Assembly (NCBI GenBank): GCA_020650975.1
Contig: JAIPMN010002403.1
Location: forward strand, 1 to 20,293
Source of the DNA: Apostichopus californicus
Taxonomy: Eukaryota; Echinodermata; Holothuroidea; Aspidochirotida; Stichopodidae
Reading direction: 5' to 3'
Length of the DNA: 20,293 nucleotides
Shown: piece by piece, positions 1 through 9,901 of the stretch
How positions within the stretch are numbered: position 1 is the stretch's first letter
How the letters are laid out: every line of letters begins with the position of its first letter
The notes under the pieces: generated by a model
What the model saw: only the letters and a program-made list of their open reading frames with translations
What the model was told of the DNA's origin: nothing
Database searches by the model: none
Program-made: the position numbers and the translations under genes

Positions 1-946
1 CCCCCCCCTGGATACGCACCTGCATATAGCCTGACTATACTCTTTTCCGCGCCGAATGTGATCAACTGTGAAATAATGCAGTCAGCAGTATATAAATTCC
101 ACCTTAAAAGCGGCATATACAGGCCATATGCAATTAAGAAAGAGAAATTGTGCCGCCTACTACCCAGACATCATTTATCTGACCAATGCGAATATCAAGA
201 AAGGGTCAGCATTATAAATAGAGACTAAGGCTATTTAAAGAGTACAGTAGCATGCACAAAACCTAATACATTAAATAATTAGTAAGAAACAGACGGCGGA
301 GAACTGAATTTGTTTACAAACAACATTATATATAGCCTAGGCCTATACATAAAATTTATAAGATCAATTTAATTTCTTAATGCATGAAGCGTATACATTC
401 CACTACGTCTGTCAATGAAGATCTATAAAGACATTCGTGATCACTAAAGTAATCTAATTAAAGGATGCCCCTCATTCTAGAAAACCCACCAAGTGAATAA
501 CCCAGTCATCCCTTTATCGCAACCAACTTACAGTTGACCCTATATGGTGGGGTGGTCATATAGCTGACCCGGTCGTGTAATACAATTTCCCTTCATGGCC
601 CTCTTTACTGTTGGCCGCGGTCAGTATAGCGAGTGTCTAGAAAGACGCTACCACCCAGTAGTGGGACAATTTTTTTCTATACTGTACTGTCATGCCTGCT
701 TCAGAGCACTCGTAGTATCAGTATGAGCAGTATGAATATCATGTTTTTATCAGATAAAGGTTAGGAACTGTTTGTACTGTCAATACGAGTGCTTTGAAGC
801 ATGACATGGGAGGACAGTTTAGAAAGGTATTATCATTGCGAAATTGTCTCAACTGGCTGACGCTACTTCACACATTATGCATATTCATATCTTTGAGAAT
901 TTCTCGATGCTGATTGGGTCTTCCGATTTTTTTGATTTTTTCGCAG
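1..946. other. Intron of the cytochrome b561 gene (left edge)
   Basis: No coding stretch fits the missing N-terminal helices (no AHP-like haem motif seen). The acceptor at 945-946 makes this intron sequence. It starts with a C-run and holds the inverted repeat at 689-805; nothing else stands out. Confidence 0.7.
689..805. repeat. Imperfect inverted repeat
   Basis: Bases 689-714 (GTCATG, extra CCTG, then CTTCAGAGCACTCGTA) are nearly the reverse complement of 784-805. There is one mismatch and one 4-base indel around a 69-base spacer. It looks like a small fold-back element in intron sequence of the cytochrome b561 gene. Confidence 0.6.
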
Positions 947-1155
947 GTATTCTGGTTTATAGGGCTGGGGCAGCCACGGGGCTCAGTAGATTTACTTTGA
1001 AGTTGATACACTTCATCATTCAGTCGGTAGCCTTCATAATTGCGGTTTTAGGCCTCGTTGCTGTGTTCCAGTACCACGGTACCCATGGTTATCCTAATAT
1101 GATGAGCCTCCACAACTGGGTTGGCATGGCAACAGTAGTTTTCTTTGGGCTACAG
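947..1155 (+). CDS. Cytochrome b561, internal exon (TM helices 3-4)
   Basis: The acceptor is TTTTTTCGCAG ending at 946 after a T-rich tract. The first two bases complete a Gly codon carried from an upstream exon. The exon encodes ILVYRAG through VVFFGLQ and ends in phase 0 at CAG followed by GTGATT, a usable but weak donor. It carries the LIH and SLHNW haem-binding His and the FQYHGTHGY loop typical of the family. Confidence 0.9.
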
Positions 1156-2794
1156 GTGATTAATAAAAGTCGTGTCGCTGAAAGACTTGTATACTTCACA
1201 TATGTAAATGTGTATATAGAATGTTACAGTAACAATTTTAGACAATTAAATGGATGTAATTACCTTTACCATTTCACAATCACAAAATTGTACTCCCATG
1301 TTTACCTATCTACCCGACCCACGCTTTGCAAATTTGCTCCTTGAATACTCACTTCATAGTCTTTTGAAATGTAAACAAAGAAAGGGAAAAAAAATACATT
1401 ATGTATACACATTCATTAACTGAAAGAATGTTTCAAATTTCATTTTAAATTTTGTTTGTTTTTCTTCTGGTAGAATGTAAATTCATGCATATAATTTACC
1501 CTTACAACCCAACTTAATGACGTGGCCATTCCGCCATTAATGCGAAGAGTCATGCACTGTTAACTTTAAAATACAGATGGAAAAATGACAATAGTCTGTT
1601 GATGGCGCTAAACAAATCATAATTCATTTTCCCCTTTCTTATACTTTTTTATTTTTTGTTGTTCTTCTGTAGTTGTTGTTTGGGTTCCTGTTTTTTCTGT
1701 TTCCTCGTCCAAGAGAGTCGATCAGGTCAGCCTATAAAGGAGTCCATCTTTTCTTCGGTTTCTTCATCTTTGGTATGGTGGCAGTCTCCATTCTTACAGG
1801 GCTTACTGAACAAATCTTCTACAAGTAAGAATGTGTTGTTACTCCAATCATCGACTCAAGTCGATGGATAATGTTCATCAGTATTGCAGTCCATGGTTTA
1901 GCAAGCTACTTTTGTTACTTTTTTTAAAAATATTTTCTTTCAAAGTGTATTCTACGGTAGATGTTAATTCCTCTAAATATTCTTAAACATAATATTGAGA
2001 TGTGTGTTGTTCTTAATGTTTATTCATGAAATTTGACTGAGCGACAATTATTTCACTTTCTAGCATATTAAAGAGAAACATACTGATTAGACTGGGGCAC
2101 TTGAAATATTCCTAACATACATCATTACAACATCACCTAAAGTTTCTTTGCCTGGTCGGGCCTACGAGTGCAATTATGTCGATGGGCCACTTTTGGCACT
2201 GTTGATGTATAGTATGAAACTATACTACTCTTTGTATTCCATATTTGCCAGGGCCCTCAAAAATTTCCCGGGTTCCCTAAAAATTGACCCTGTGTCCTGG
2301 AGTGTAAACCCTCTGACATCCTGTCGTCAGGCCTGGGGCCCGCAAAACATGGAATAAAAAAGAACAATATGTTTTCATTTCATAACATAGTTAAGCAAAA
2401 TGAAGAAAGGGGCAGAGTGATATTATTGTCGCTGTGAACCAACGTGACCCTCAACACCAAGTCAATATCAATCGGTCAAAAGTAAACAAAAGTTCACTCT
2501 TTCTTTTATTGATTGACCAGCATGATGGCTATTAGAAATGTTCAGTTGTTCAAAGTAAAACTGTTTTTCTTCTTCATTCACAGCAATGGCGGTTTCGATA
2601 GTGTAACGAGCAAAGTGCTGATCGCTAATATGATTTCCATAGTTTTGGTGGCATTTATCGGTGTCGTGACCTTCACCGTCACAAGCTCTTTCTTCGAAGA
2701 TAATGACGAAAAAAGTCAAGATGATATTGCTGCAGCAACATCTGAAGAGAAATCAGGATTATTGGAGATGAAGCCAGCCGAATCTAGTACATAG
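947..2794 (+). CDS. Cytochrome b561 family protein, 3' part (3 coding exons)
   Basis: The joined exons are 947-1155, 1673-1824 and 2584-2794. The family passes electrons from ascorbate on one side of a membrane to an acceptor (monodehydroascorbate or ferric iron) on the other, through two haems held by four conserved His. Visible in order are the lumen/cytosol loop with GILVYR; a helix starting LKLIHF (haem His); the QYHGTHGYPNMMSLHNW stretch (second haem His in LHNW); a helix with KGVHLFFGFFIFG (third haem His); and a last helix VLIANMISIVLVAF. An acidic tail with EKSGLL ends at a TAG at 2792-2794. The first helices and first haem His must be on exons left of the window, because exon 1 here enters with a split Gly codon. 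Paralogue (CYB561, CYBRD1 or CYB561A3-like) cannot be decided from this part. The family call is secure. Confidence 0.92.
1156..1672 (+). other. Cytochrome b561 intron
   Basis: GTGATT to TTCTGTAG, 517 bases, T-rich toward the acceptor. No other feature seen. Confidence 0.85.
1673..1824 (+). CDS. Cytochrome b561, internal exon (TM helices 4-5)
   Basis: The acceptor GTTCTTCTGTAG ends at 1672. The exon opens in phase 0 with LLFGFLFFLFP, the end of helix 4. It continues with RSAYKGVHLFFG, which holds a haem-ligand His, and ends in IFYK split after two bases at the donor GTAAGA (1825). Confidence 0.9.
1825..2583 (+). other. Cytochrome b561 intron
   Basis: GTAAGA to CATTCACAG, 759 bases. A more GC-rich stretch at 2150-2345 stands out from its surroundings and could be an old insertion, but I recognise no element in it. 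Confidence 0.85.
2584..2794 (+). CDS. Cytochrome b561, last exon (TM helix 6 and cytoplasmic tail)
   Basis: The acceptor CATTCACAG ends at 2583. The first base completes an Asn codon, giving NNGGFDS before the last hydrophobic helix (VLIANMISIVLVAFIGVVTF). A hydrophilic tail of about 43 residues follows, rich in D, E, S and K, to the TAG at 2792-2794. Confidence 0.9.
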
Positions 2795-2839
2795 TTTAAA
2801 CTATGCATGCACAAGTGAATTAAAACGGTCACGGTGGCA

Positions 2840-2899
2840 GGGGGGGGGGGTGCACATTTCGAAGTGACGTGGGGGGGGGGGCACACTCCAAAGGAACGT
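2840..2899 (+). repeat. Two-copy poly-G tandem repeat after cytochrome b561
   Basis: There are two head-to-tail units. Each begins with 11 or more G and continues T/-GCACA-C/T-T..-AA-G-ACGT: 2840-2870 and 2871-2899. They lie just past the cytochrome b561 stop, probably in its 3' UTR. Such runs are length-unstable and may be miscounted in assembly. Confidence 0.65.
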
Positions 2900-4188
2900 G
2901 GGACTTTGATTTAAGGCGGTTGCCCTTAAATTAGTAAGATGTGTTTTACAATCGCCCGTTATTTTCATAAAGGTTTACAATTTACTTTAATGTAATGTAT
3001 TTTTTTTTGGTGGTGGTGTTGGTGCTAGCCCAGGCCATATCCTTAACATTCTGACGACAGCTGACAAGAATATACTAAAATTGTGAACTTTTTAAATTTC
3101 CTTCCTTTCCCAATATTAGAATTTTCAAACCATGCGTGGAGGTAAATAGTTGGGGAGGACGGGCGTTGAGAAAGAGATAAAAAGCTCCATTGAAACTTTT
3201 GTACATGTGACTTGTCAACTGGGAACATAGGGAATCGTGTTATTCAAAGCATTATTTTCGGTATCAGGAAATACAGCTTGCCTTCTGAAGGTTTGAAGCG
3301 GATGGCAAATTCAGCCATTCAATAACTGATATTACATAATTTTATTCGGGGGGGGGGGGAGGGGTATAGGCTGTCCATCCTCTATACTCCAACTTGACGA
3401 ATCATGAAACAAGTATGAACGGTGAACAATACCTCTCCCATATTTAATCTTACTTAAGTAGCTCATTCCCCCCACCCCCTCTCCACCACCGAGTCATCGC
3501 TTTCCCAGTTAAAATTTAATATGCTGGTTTGGACAACTTTAGACATTGCAGGTTTCACAGTGTTAACTTTGCTAAACCTATGAACGCTTGAGACCAACGA
3601 ATAGTGCATTAATTATAACATATCCCAATGATTTATTTATATTTTGTATTTATAAACTTACATTTAAGTATCAAATGGAAGCATTAATAATATACTTGTG
3701 CTAAACTTTTGTTGGGGTTGGGGGGGGGGGAGTAGGGGTGAGGGGATGGTCTTAACTTTACAAAAACCTGGATCTGGATTTTGGGCAAAAGTCATAATTC
3801 AGGTAGATTTGGAAGAGACAAACTGATATATTATTCAAATTTATTTATTCAAATAAACAGTTTTTCGGATGATTTATGATATTGTGATTTGCATGCAGCA
3901 TATTTATTTAGAGAATTGCAAACTGCATGAGAATTAAAATAGAAAGAAATAGACTCATCAATTATAATAAATAACAACAAACTAAGCCCTGAAGTAGTAT
4001 ATCTGTTTATTTCTCTGTTTATCAACATTTTTATTATTTCATGATCATTTCTTTTACAATTCCAAATAATAATAAAATAATATATTCACTCTTGGCCAGA
4101 TTTTGAGTTTAAATCATATAACAAACTCTGTCCAGATTTTGACAATTTGGTACAGCAAGACTGGTTGCCTGTACAGTTCCTGCTTTGA

Positions 4189-4194
4189 TTTATT
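4189..4194 (-). terminator. Possible TTC19 poly(A) signal
   Basis: TTTATT on the plus strand reads AATAAA on the minus strand, about 560 bases after the TTC19 stop. Several other AATAAA matches lie in this AT-rich stretch (for example near 4013), so the choice is a guess without transcript ends. Confidence 0.25.
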
Positions 4195-4757
4195 AGTTAA
4201 GTACTTTGGCAAAGGGAGGGGGGGCGGGTAGGGGGTGGAGAGGGGTGAAGATGGCGTGGACAGGCCAAGGTGTGTCACAATGTTACCACTGTTGACCGAA
4301 AAACTAGATTAGTTATGCATAGATCCTACTAGAAGGCATATCATGGTAAATGTTAAGTACAAGAAACCAAACACTTTTGGTTCCTTATGGGAGTCTGGTG
4401 GTATTGCATTTGAAGTAGACCAATCGATTAGCATTATTGCAACGTTTTTTTTCTTTTCCGTCTTTTTAGAGAAATGGATATTAGTCACAGACCCAAGAGA
4501 GATTAATGCGGCTCCACGGTTGATTTGTCGCTCAGTACACTAGACACTCCTCACCTAGAGAAGAGTACTTGTAGATAATATGAGAATTAATCTCATTGTT
4601 TAACTACCTGAGATTCTTGAAAAAATAGTAGCCATAACAACTGAGATACATTTAAGCAACCATGGCTTTAGCGGAAAAAAATGCGTATAATGGACTTATT
4701 TGCACCAACGACCAATCTTATTTTGTTCCTTTCATCTCGGCCATTAATTTTAGTATT

Positions 4758-4891
4758 CTAATCTGTTTTCCTGAGAGGAGCTGCCAGCTTGGACATCGCA
4801 ATTCGTACAAATATAATGGTTTCATCATCTTGCGATTTTTCGGCTAATCGTAATGCTCGTCGAAAGAGAGCAGTTGCTTCCTCTCTGTCAC
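4758..4891 (-). CDS. TTC19: TTC19 exon 6 (last TPR and stop)
   Basis: The acceptor TCTGCAG precedes 4891. With exon 5 it reads NGDREEATALFRRALRLAE, then DETIIFVRIAMSKLAAPL and RKTD, with TAG at 4760-4758. The alternating helices match the last TPR of the family. The length of the tail agrees with a normal C-terminus. Confidence 0.9.
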
Positions 4892-7800
4892 CTGCAGATT
4901 AAAAAAAGACAGATTAAAATTGAAATTTGTCAGTAAAACAACAACTTATCATAAATTTAGTAACGTAGAGAGAGAAAGACCCAAGTAGAACATATTGCAC
5001 GTCACCACTCACCAGTCATAATAACCAAGACACTTTCAAATGTTCAAATGTCAGTTCAAGATGGAATCAAACCTGTGAGCTGAGAAAATGCAGCCATGGC
5101 TGGGTCAGCACAATTGTCATAAAATTGTGAATCTAACCAAAAGTTTTTGACACCACAATGTATTTGGATATTTACACTTTCCTTCCCCTTTTCTCTCATA
5201 TAACCCTCCTCCTCCTCCCCCCCCCACTAACTAGGTTATTACTTGGATCAGGAGAGAGACCACTGTCTGACTGCACGGAAGTACTTGAATCTCTGTTGTA
5301 TCTTTTAGTTATGAAAAGAGTGTACTGCATCAACAGTTCCTTTATTGCTTCATGTTTCACTGATCAACAGTATACATGTTGCAAACAGACTTCTATCAAC
5401 GGCTACTAAGTTTCTTACCATTCCTGAGAAGCAAAGAAGCTTTATTGCACAATATCACGGCTAAATTATCCGGAGAATCCTTTGCCAGCTTCTCAGCTCT
5501 ACACACCATCTCCATAGCTTTCTTATAATTCTTCTTCTGTTCATAAACCGTTCCAAGATCATTTAGGAGAGTTGCCGTCTGCAACACAGAAATAAGAGAA
5601 ATTGAAAACAAACAACAAAACATTGCTGGTATTAATATTTAAAGGCATTGAAGACTCGCCCCAAACCGGGTGCTGCCCTCTGGGAAAGTTAACTTTACAT
5701 AGCTTGCAAGTGAAGTTTTCTTCTTGTCGCTACAAAATGCAGACAGTAATGAAACGTGATACCTTGTTATTTTTTATCTAGACCTGAGATGTCCATCGCT
5801 GCTATGTAGACTGTGTTGTGGGTATTGACCGTAGCTGTATGTATTAACTGTACACTAGTGTCTAATTACCGACGGTAGCAAGCTGTGTGTGTATTTTCTG
5901 GGATCGATGGTGATGTCTAACACTTCTGTTACACCTCATTCGAAACTAGGTCAGATTACCCGGCATCAGACGTTTCTTTGTCCGCAAGTCTTCACTCCCT
6001 TTAACTCAATCTCTATTTCAATAGGAGTTTTTCACATTAGCTACTTGAGACGAAATCTTCTGGTTGGTTTTTCAAGAGCTGACTCCTTGTTTCTGCAAAG
6101 TTCACTCAACATTCTGTAGTACTATGACAGTTTACTATAAGTATTCACTTAAGTATTTAGTACTAACATAAAAGCACAAACCGAGTCTTCTGGTTTACAA
6201 CATTTCCAAATATATCTCTGTTGACATCACATGATCAATCAATCAAGTTTATTTGCTACATTCTATTTTTTACATTTTGAACCATATAGGATAAATATAG
6301 ATGGTATCAAATACAGTAAACAGTAAACAAAGAGTACCGGAATAATATATATGTGAGATGGAAATAGAGGAACCAGAGAAAAATGGATACTTTTCTGGTC
6401 TGGTCCCTTTGTAACATAGAAAGTTCCTGATCTAACATAAGGATCCATAAATATCTGAACTTCTGCTAGCAAGGGTTTTCAAGTGTTCGTATTTCCACAT
6501 TTAAATATTGTGTGACCACTATAAGTGCGGTTTCTACTATAAGACCATGACACTCTGTAGTGTTACCTACCTGTGGGTGTGGTCTTCCTTTATCTGCCAG
6601 CTCATTTTCACAAATCTTGATTGCTCTGATGTAAGCATCTTCTGCAACATCATAATGTTTTCTCTTTAACATGAATTTGCCATAAGCGTCCAAGCTGACT
6701 CCGAGCATGGCGTACAGATTCATCTCCTGTTCGATATCTTCCTCACCCTTCTCCTTAAATATCTTCAAACCTTCCTCCGCTTTAGAAACACAAAACTGAA
6801 ATCCTGCTTCTGCCTCTGTGAACCTTGCAAGTAAAACAAATTCTGTATAATTACTAAAAATGTGACTACAACACTGACAGTATGACTCAAAGATGGCGAC
6901 CTGCGGGCAAGTTTCTGCTGCCCCTATTATGATGACCAGAATAATTTTAGCAAGAAAAACTTGAAAAATGTATACCTTTGGGAGTTTGAACTCAGGGTCT
7001 AATTGTGATAGAGTATTCATTTTAACAGGTCAACAATACACATGTAGAACTTTTCTAATCATTTATGACGTCCCATTATTATGTAACAATTTAATTTTTG
7101 CACATGACAGTAAGTACAACACAAATGTTGCAACCAGGGGGATTGGGTACAACTATTGCTGTAATCAACAAAATCAATTATATACCCACCCCTGATTTAA
7201 CTAAAACAAAATCTGCATTAATTAAAACATGATTGGGCAGACTTTCTGATGAATATTCAAGCACATCAATAACAAGGAAATTATGGCTTCTTAACCACAA
7301 ATCAACAGGAGCATTTTCCCACCAACGTATATCACCATACTTTCAAAACACCGCTTTACTTTTTATTACTGTGTGCCAGTTCGTAAACAGACAAAAAGAT
7401 AATATATATGTATACTCCCTAGTTTAAGAAATATCTCAAGGACGACTAGGTCATGCTTGGGGAAGCCTGCTTCAAGAAGTAGTTTAGACACCAGTTTGCA
7501 TCAATTTTGTGTTCTAGTTATGAAAAAGCAAAATTAAAATGAACACTGTTCTACTATACCTGTACTGTAGATCGTATATACCAGCTAGTTTAAGAGATAT
7601 TTCAAGGACAGCGGGGTCATGCTGCACGAACCCTGCCTCCAGAAGTAGCTTAATAGTTTCTTTAAAGAGCTGCTCTGCTTTCAAATACTTGTTGATTTTC
7701 AGGTTGAAATTTGCCATCTGGAGGTAAATAAAATAAAATGATTAAATGTACTCTACTGTATGTACAATAAGCATAGAAAATGAGGGCTTATGTGTTTGAT

Positions 7801-9901
7801 ATCCATCTTGGTATCAAAATTACAAAAGCAAATCAATGATCAAGGATTACAAACAGTAAAGTTGGTCTTCCTGGGCTCTTTGTACCAAGGGACTAAAGTT
7901 TAAAACAAAATGAAGCAGGTATTGTATTGCCAAGTTATTTTACTATTACTAACAAAAGTTATCATTTATATATACCCCGATGTCTGGGGAAAGAAATGAT
8001 ACCATCATCTATTAACAAAGTGAACAGTGATAAACAGTCGGTCAAAAAAGGACAGTAGAACACACACACATTATTTTTGCAAAAAGTCGATATGACATTA
8101 AAAAAAAAAATAGAAAAACATACCATATCATAAATGTAGACTACTTTATCAGTTCTGTTTTCTTGTTTTGCCAACTCAATTGCTAGATGATAAAAGTCTT
8201 CAGCTTTGTCCATGTGTCCTTTCTGCTCAGATGCTACAGCTTTTGCAACTAGTGATTCAACACTTTCTTCTTCCTTTTCCTTTTTGAAAAATAATGCAGC
8301 AAAAATCCCTGAAAAAAAATATATATAGAAGAATAAAAATCTAAATAAGTTACTTTATTATTAGGGATAATGAAAACATTAACTGCCATTCTGTGTTATT
8401 GATTATGATTAGGAAACAATTAACTGTCTGCACAAAGAATAGAAGCAGCATATCCAGAGCAAAATCATAGGATATAATCTATGTGTGTCCTATTATAAGT
8501 TATTTTCAACGAAAACTGGGCCAATACCTGAAGGTACAAATGTACAGAAAATTTACAAATGAGCATATCTACTTAGAAATTGTGCAGTAAAGGGAAATTG
8601 AGCTAGGGTTCTGTAGAAGTGATTCAAAGCTTTGTTAAGTGGAAACTAAAGCTAATCATTAAAAGAAAGTTGAGAAAATAAATATTCAAGACAGGATTTT
8701 TCAAACCAAACACATTACCTGTAGTCCAAATTCTAACTGCATACAGTAGCTTCCACTTGCACATTTCACCATTTTGTCTCAAAACAAACTAACCTGAGGG
8801 GTTCTGAACTGATATTATCCACTCAACAATCATATGCACTCATTTAATTGTATACACATTAGTTACTACTGTAACAGGTGAAATACAAAGAATAGTCTAA
8901 GATGTCATCTGTGGTGCTGTGTTCTTTATTGTGGAACTTGACTGTTTGTTCCCCGAACAAACTCCCCTCTTCAAACTCCTTAAAACCAATTCATGAACCT
9001 TTATCTTTAACTACTGTATATTGCCGATCTTGCTCTTCTAAGGGTAGATTTTCATGAAGATGTTAACCTGGTAACTTTCTGTGTATTCAGGAAGACTTGA
9101 TTGTCTAGTTTTAAGGAGTTTGAAGAAGGGAGTTTGTTCGGGGAACAAACAGTCAAGTTCCACAATAAAGAACACAGCACCACAGATAACATCTTAGACT
9201 ATTCTTTGTATTTCACCTGTTACATTTCTGTGCCTGTCCCACTATATTTGACACAGTATAATTATTAGCCTAATTTGTTCATAAGTAAAAGCAACTTTTG
9301 TCAGAAATAAAACACTTTCTACACAATTGTGTTATTAAGATTGGTATAAAATGACTGAATTAACACTTCAATGCTGGATACTCTATTAAAGTAAAGTTGC
9401 ATGATCCTGCTTACCTATAACTTTTAAGGTATTTCCACTTCTGTTGCTAGTGGTTTTTGAATTGGGCTGTTGATCGAAATTCGATAGATATTTGCATCCA
9501 TTTTCTTGAGTACGAACACAAACACCTGGCCTATGTGGTTTGTTCAGCCAAGAGTCTATGGCAAATAATATCAAATTCTGATGTCCCGCTGCATGTTTTG
9601 TCGTTTTAGTACATGTTCCGGTGGAGGGATATTTTGTAGGATCAATTATATGCTTAGGCCCAACAAGAGCAGCATGTGCAGTATCAAATCTGCGACAGAG
9701 AACGGAGCCATACAATTTGTCTAATGAAAAAACTACCCCACATCTACCAGAATAACTCATCTGATTCTTGATTTCATATGACATTCCTTTGGTTTCTCCC
9801 GCTGAATTCAGAAAATGATGTTTAAAATGAGGTAAACATCGAATGAGTCTTTTGCATCTCACAGTCCCGTTGCGGTATGTATTGATCATGGAGGCTGCCA
9901 T
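4758..9901 (-). CDS. TTC19: Tetratricopeptide repeat protein 19, mitochondrial (6 exons, complete)
   Basis: Joined on the minus strand: 9901-9415, 8308-8124, 7717-7560, 6823-6571, 5578-5419 and 4891-4758; 1377 nt, 458 residues plus stop, with all phases closing. TTC19 sits in the mitochondrial inner membrane and helps maintain respiratory complex III by clearing Rieske-protein fragments. The chosen start (MAASMINTYRNG) has good context (AAAATGG) and opens a presequence with Arg/Lys at 10, 15, 17, 18, 21 and 27 and no acid before residue 36. From about residue 164 come the TPR units: KKEKEEESVESL, DKAEDFYHLAIELA, YDMMANFNL, KAEQLFKETIKLLL, LEISLKLAGIYDLQYR, GVSLDAYGKFML, HPQTATLLNDLGTVYEQ and NKASLLLRNGDREEA. 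The order and spacing match vertebrate TTC19. The N-terminal region (about 160 residues) is poorly conserved. The gene is convergent with cytochrome b561 and head-to-head with BBS12. Confidence 0.93.
4892..5418 (-). other. TTC19 intron 5
   Basis: GTAAGA to TCTGCAG on the minus strand. It contains a C-run near 5218-5226; nothing else recognised. Confidence 0.85.
5419..5578 (-). CDS. TTC19: TTC19 exon 5 (TPR)
   Basis: The acceptor GTTGCAG precedes 5578. It encodes TATLLNDLGTVYEQKKNYKK, a canonical TPR helix A, then AMEMVCRAEKLAKD and LAVILCNKASLLLRN. It ends one base into a Gly codon at the donor GTAAGA. Confidence 0.93.
5579..6570 (-). other. TTC19 intron 4
   Basis: GTAGGT to GTTGCAG on the minus strand, 992 bases. 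A short AATC run lies at 6234-6245. Open frames here are not conserved and look like chance. Confidence 0.85.
6571..6823 (-). CDS. TTC19: TTC19 exon 4 (TPR)
   Basis: The acceptor TTGCAAG precedes 6823. The first base completes the Arg of LQYR, followed by FTEAEAGFQFCVSKAEEG, MLGVSLDAYGKFMLKRKHYD and AEDAYIRAIKICENEL. It ends at GRPHPQ at the donor GTAGGT. The LDAYGKFML and HPQ signatures align well with vertebrate TTC19. Confidence 0.93.
6824..7559 (-). other. TTC19 intron 3
   Basis: GTATAG to TTGCAAG on the minus strand. It holds the exon 3 relic at 7419-7485; the rest is AT-rich without other signals. Confidence 0.85.
7419..7485 (-). pseudogene. Decayed partial copy of TTC19 exon 3
   Basis: This stretch aligns without gaps to 7585-7651 inside exon 3, about 53 of 67 bases identical by hand count. 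Read on the minus strand it gives KLLLEAGFPKHDLVVLEIFL beside exon 3's KLLLEAGFVQHDPAVLEISL. The first part of the exon is missing, an in-frame TGA lies just upstream, and no sound acceptor or donor frames it. It is best read as the relic of a tandem exon duplication in intron 3. Confidence 0.85.
7560..7717 (-). CDS. TTC19: TTC19 exon 3 (TPR)
   Basis: The acceptor CTCCAG precedes 7717. The exon opens in phase 0 with MANFNLKINKYLKAEQLF, continuing exon 2's YDM as YDMMANFN. It ends LQYR, split after two bases, at the donor GTATAG. A decayed copy of its second half lies at 7419-7485 in the next intron. Confidence 0.92.
7718..8123 (-). other. TTC19 intron 2
   Basis: GTATGT to CTCCAG on the minus strand, 406 bases. 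It has a poly-A run at about 8100-8110; nothing else seen. Confidence 0.85.
8124..8308 (-). CDS. TTC19: TTC19 exon 2 (first TPR helices)
   Basis: The acceptor TTTTTTTTCAG precedes 8308. The first two bases complete Gly, giving GIFAALFFKKEKEEESVESL, then DKAEDFYHLAIELAKQ and ending YIYDM at the donor GTATGT. The short hydrophobic IFAALFF followed by acidic residues resembles the start of the conserved TTC19 region. Confidence 0.9.
8309..9414 (-). other. TTC19 intron 1
   Basis: GTAAGC to TTTTTTCAG on the minus strand, 1106 bases, the longest intron of the gene. The long inverted repeat at 8870-9224 fills a third of it. Confidence 0.85.
8870..9224. repeat. Long inverted repeat, 117-bp arms, in TTC19 intron 1
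   Basis: Bases 8870-8986 pair with 9108-9224 as reverse complements with two mismatches by hand count, around a 121-base spacer. Each arm also contains a 19-base palindrome: GTTTGTTC and GAACAAAC around CCC (8944-8962) or GGG (9132-9150). No clear target-site duplication is seen. In TTC19 pre-mRNA it would fold into a long double-stranded stem. Confidence 0.9.
9415..9901 (-). CDS. TTC19: TTC19 exon 1 (start and mitochondrial presequence)
   Basis: Start ATG is at 9901-9899. An in-frame Met 21 codons upstream (9964) is possible, but it would put a hydrophobic/neutral stretch before the basic presequence. The exon encodes 162 codons plus one base and ends ATAG at the donor GTAAGC (9414). The later half (residues about 60-162) has no recognisable fold and looks like a variable linker. 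Confidence 0.85.

Larger units (their letters stand above)
2795..4757. other. Convergent intergenic/UTR region between cytochrome b561 and TTC19
   Basis: Must contain both 3' UTRs. It holds poly-G runs at 2840-2881, 3351-3364, 3720-3730 and 4214-4245, and a C-rich patch at 3469-3490. From about 3830 to 4090 it is AT-rich with several AATAAA and TTTATT strings. No convincing gene seen. Confidence 0.7.

Noticed and set aside
2148..2357. Open frame in a GC-richer stretch of a cytochrome b561 intron
   Set aside because: No family likeness and not in phase with the neighbouring exons; perhaps an old repeat.
5158..5409. Plus-strand open frame of 83 codons
   Set aside because: It lies in TTC19 intron 5 and is of no known family; likely chance.
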